From: a bacterium
Lineage (GTDB): Bacteria; Desulfobacterota; GWC2-55-46
Direction of reading: 5' to 3'
NCBI GenBank assembly: GCA_004298725.1
Contig: SCQA01000118.1
Span: forward strand, 1 to 5,449
Length of the DNA stretch: 5,449 bases
The stretch's first letter is position 1, and each line of letters starts with the position of its first letter. This document shows, piece by piece, positions 3,919 to 5,449 of the stretch. The position numbers and the translations under genes were made by a program. The notes under the pieces were generated by a model. It was not told where the DNA came from. It did no database searches and saw only the letters and a program-made list of their open reading frames with translations.

Positions 3919-5449
3919 TAAAGAGCCGCGTTTCATAAAACTTAAAGAAGCCATTTCGCATATCAAGCAAGCCTGCGAGGCCGTCGAGTTAGGAAAAAAC
4001 CCCTCGCCGTTCTTTTTCATTGTAGGCGCCGGTTTGTCAAAGCCGCCGATACCTTCTTCGTCTGAGATAATCACGCACTGCCAAGAGTTTGCCAAAACAT
4101 ATGGACGAACTGACCCGTGTGCTTCTACAAGCCCAATGGATATATACTCACACTGGTTTGGGAAAGCATATAATTCCCCTGTTTTGCGTAAGAATTATCT
4201 CAAGGGTATTATTGAGAATAAACCTATTTCTCATGCAAACCTCAGGCTTGCCCATATTCTTTCAACAAAGAAAGTCGCCAATATTGTCGTAACGCCTAAT
4301 TTTGACGACCAAATTTCAAAGGCGTTAACGCTTTTCGGTATACCGTTTGTTTTGTGCGACCACCCTGCTACAACAATGCGTATAGACATTGAAGATGATG
4401 ACATAAAGATTATCCATGTGCATGGCACATATAAGTTTTACGATTTAAGTAATCTGAGCGGCGAAATTAATGACGCCGCCGCGGCTTCAGATTCATCGCC
4501 AGCGACAATGCGGGAGTTCCTTGATAGCATCTTACGAGGGCGCTCACCTCTGATTATGGGCTATTCAGGCTGGGAAGGCGACGTCATAATGACCGCTTTA
4601 AAGCGGAGACTTACTGACCCTACCCCTCTTGGCCATACTCTTTACTGGTTTTGTTACCGCAGGAGTGACATTATGAAGCTTCCGCCGTGGTTAACTGAAA
4701 ATGCTAATGTGTGCTTTGTTGTGCCTGACGAGGAAGCCCGCGGCAAGGGTAAAGACCAAACAAATCCGGTTACTGCATTACAGGAAAGTTCCAAGAGCGC
4801 TGTTCAAGTGGCCGGCCTTGATAATACCAAGGATAACGTTTTAAAGGCCCAAGAAGTGCTTGAAGCAATTATAGAGTCTTTTGAGCTGGACACCCCATCG
4901 CTTATTAAAGACCCGCTTGATTTTTATGCAAAACATCTTGATAAATCTTTTTTACAAGATGGAGAAGTTGAGGACTTATATTCGCTAAAAGAAGGTGTTA
5001 TAGATAAAATCAAGAAGGCTAATTCATTATGGATAGAAGATAACAAAGCTAAGCCCGCGAACAAAGAAGATGTATCTCTTGAAAAGATACGTGATGCTGT
5101 ACGTAAATCTTCATACGCCACTGCCATAAAAGAAGCGAAAGAGATAGATTTAAGTAAGCTTGACCAAAGCCAACTGGCCGAACTTATGGACCTTATGCAC
5201 CTTTTCACAAGGTGGTCCCTTGCTAACCCGCAAGAAGAATTAGATAGAAATAATATTATTATTGGCATATTTGACAAGTTTATCCCTGAAAACCAAACAT
5301 TAAAGGAAAAGGAACAGGTTGCAAGAGCACTTGTCAACAAAGGCGTTACGCTTGGCGTTTTAAACCGTTCTGAAGAAGCGATAAAAGCATATAACGATGT
5401 TATAGAGAGGTTTGGGGATGCAAAAGAGCCTGGGCTAAAAGAACAGGTT
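3908..5449 (+). CDS. SIR2-like domain protein with C-terminal TPR repeats, 3' end outside the window
   Basis: The frame is open from ATG 3908 to the last base, giving 514 residues with no stop. An in-frame TGA at 3890-3892 makes 3908 the first ATG, though it has no visible Shine-Dalgarno. Residues about 30-275 form a SIR2-like (SIR2_2-type) domain: nucleotide-binding FFFIVGAGLSKPPIPSS (35-51), TPNFDDQI (129-136) with the Asn and Asp of the NAD site, HVHGT (170-174) with the expected catalytic His172, and LIMGYSGWEGD (215-225). Related domains in ThsA and DSR proteins hydrolyse NAD+ during phage infection. Residues 276-425 are not recognised. From about 426 helical repeats begin, with a clear 43-residue TPR unit at 469-511 (ALVNKGVTLGVLNRSEEAI...) whose next copy starts at 512. 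No zinc-finger cysteines of deacetylase sirtuins, Walker A motif, signal peptide or membrane segment is seen. The gene diverges from eno. NADase defence activity is inferred from motifs. Confidence 0.9.
   Translation, partial: MPNNKEPRFIKLKEAISHIKQACEAVELGKNPSPFFFIVGAGLSKPPIPSSSEIITHCQEFAKTYGRTDPCASTSPMDIYSHWFGKAYNSPVLRKNYLKGIIENKPISHANLRLAHILSTKKVANIVVTPNFDDQISKALTLFGIPFVLCDHPATTMRIDIEDDDIKIIHVHGTYKFYDLSNLSGEINDAAAASDSSPATMREFLDSILRGRSPLIMGYSGWEGDVIMTALKRRLTDPTPLGHTLYWFCYRRSDIMKLPPWLTENANVCFVVPDEEARGKGKDQTNPVTALQESSKSAVQVAGLDNTKDNVLKAQEVLEAIIESFELDTPSLIKDPLDFYAKHLDKSFLQDGEVEDLYSLKEGVIDKIKKANSLWIEDNKAKPANKEDVSLEKIRDAVRKSSYATAIKEAKEIDLSKLDQSQLAELMDLMHLFTRWSLANPQEELDRNNIIIGIFDKFIPENQTLKEKEQVARALVNKGVTLGVLNRSEEAIKAYNDVIERFGDAKEPGLKEQV
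5312..5449 (+). repeat. 43-codon TPR repeat unit and the start of the next copy
   Basis: GAACAGGTT at 5312-5320 recurs at 5441-5449, exactly 129 bases or 43 codons later, and encodes EQV both times. The residues before it also agree (KEKEQV at 466-471, GLKEQV at 509-514). The unit carries TPR-type features: NKGVTLGVLNRSEEAIKAYNDV and then ERFGDAKEP as linker between helices. A more degenerate copy seems to precede it at residues 426-468 (IIIGIFDKFIPEN aligned with AIKAYNDVIERFGD). The array probably goes on beyond the window. Confidence 0.75.

Noticed and set aside
4924..5340. 138-codon minus-strand frame opposite the SIR2-TPR gene
   Set aside because: It is antisense to a frame with clear SIR2 and TPR motifs; its Ser/Leu-rich composition is that of a shadow frame.

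Overview
The window is 5.4 kb of bacterial chromosome. It carries two well-conserved genes on the minus strand, a short gene end at the left edge, and one large plus-strand gene that runs off the right edge. The organism is probably a Gram-negative, environmental, anaerobe-type bacterium. The hints are a fragment ending in a haem-c CXXCH motif at the left edge, of the kind found in multihaem cytochromes, and small dispersed hairpin repeats. GC content is moderate. The sequence does not fix the phylum, and no lineage is claimed.

Region by region: 1-108 is the last 35 residues of an open plus-strand frame ending in CRTCHTN. 109-435 holds no gene, only a decayed hairpin repeat. 436-1779 (minus) encodes a complete CNNM/CBS/CorC 'hemolysin family' membrane protein, with its own Shine-Dalgarno and an extended -10 promoter. 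1780-2254 is intergenic, with that promoter and a probable terminator for the next gene. 2255-3532 (minus) encodes a complete 425-residue enolase with all catalytic residues, a strong Shine-Dalgarno and a TATAAT promoter. 3533-3907 is the divergent intergenic region. It carries the eno promoter, an 80-bp foldback repeat resembling a REPIN, an AT-rich promoter-like stretch with a tandem 8-bp repeat, and a perfect 16-bp palindrome. 3908-5449 (plus) encodes the first 514 residues of a SIR2-like protein that passes into a 43-residue TPR repeat and is cut by the window end.

The two minus-strand genes are ordinary: central glycolysis and ion homeostasis at the membrane. They look separately transcribed. 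The SIR2-TPR gene is the accessory element. Its N-terminal domain keeps the NAD-binding and catalytic motifs of the SIR2 domains used as NAD+-depleting effectors in phage defence. The following helical repeats could sense a trigger or oligomerise. No NTPase motif is visible in the 514 residues. It is the best candidate here for an undescribed defence protein, but its C-terminus, any partner gene and its activity cannot be seen.
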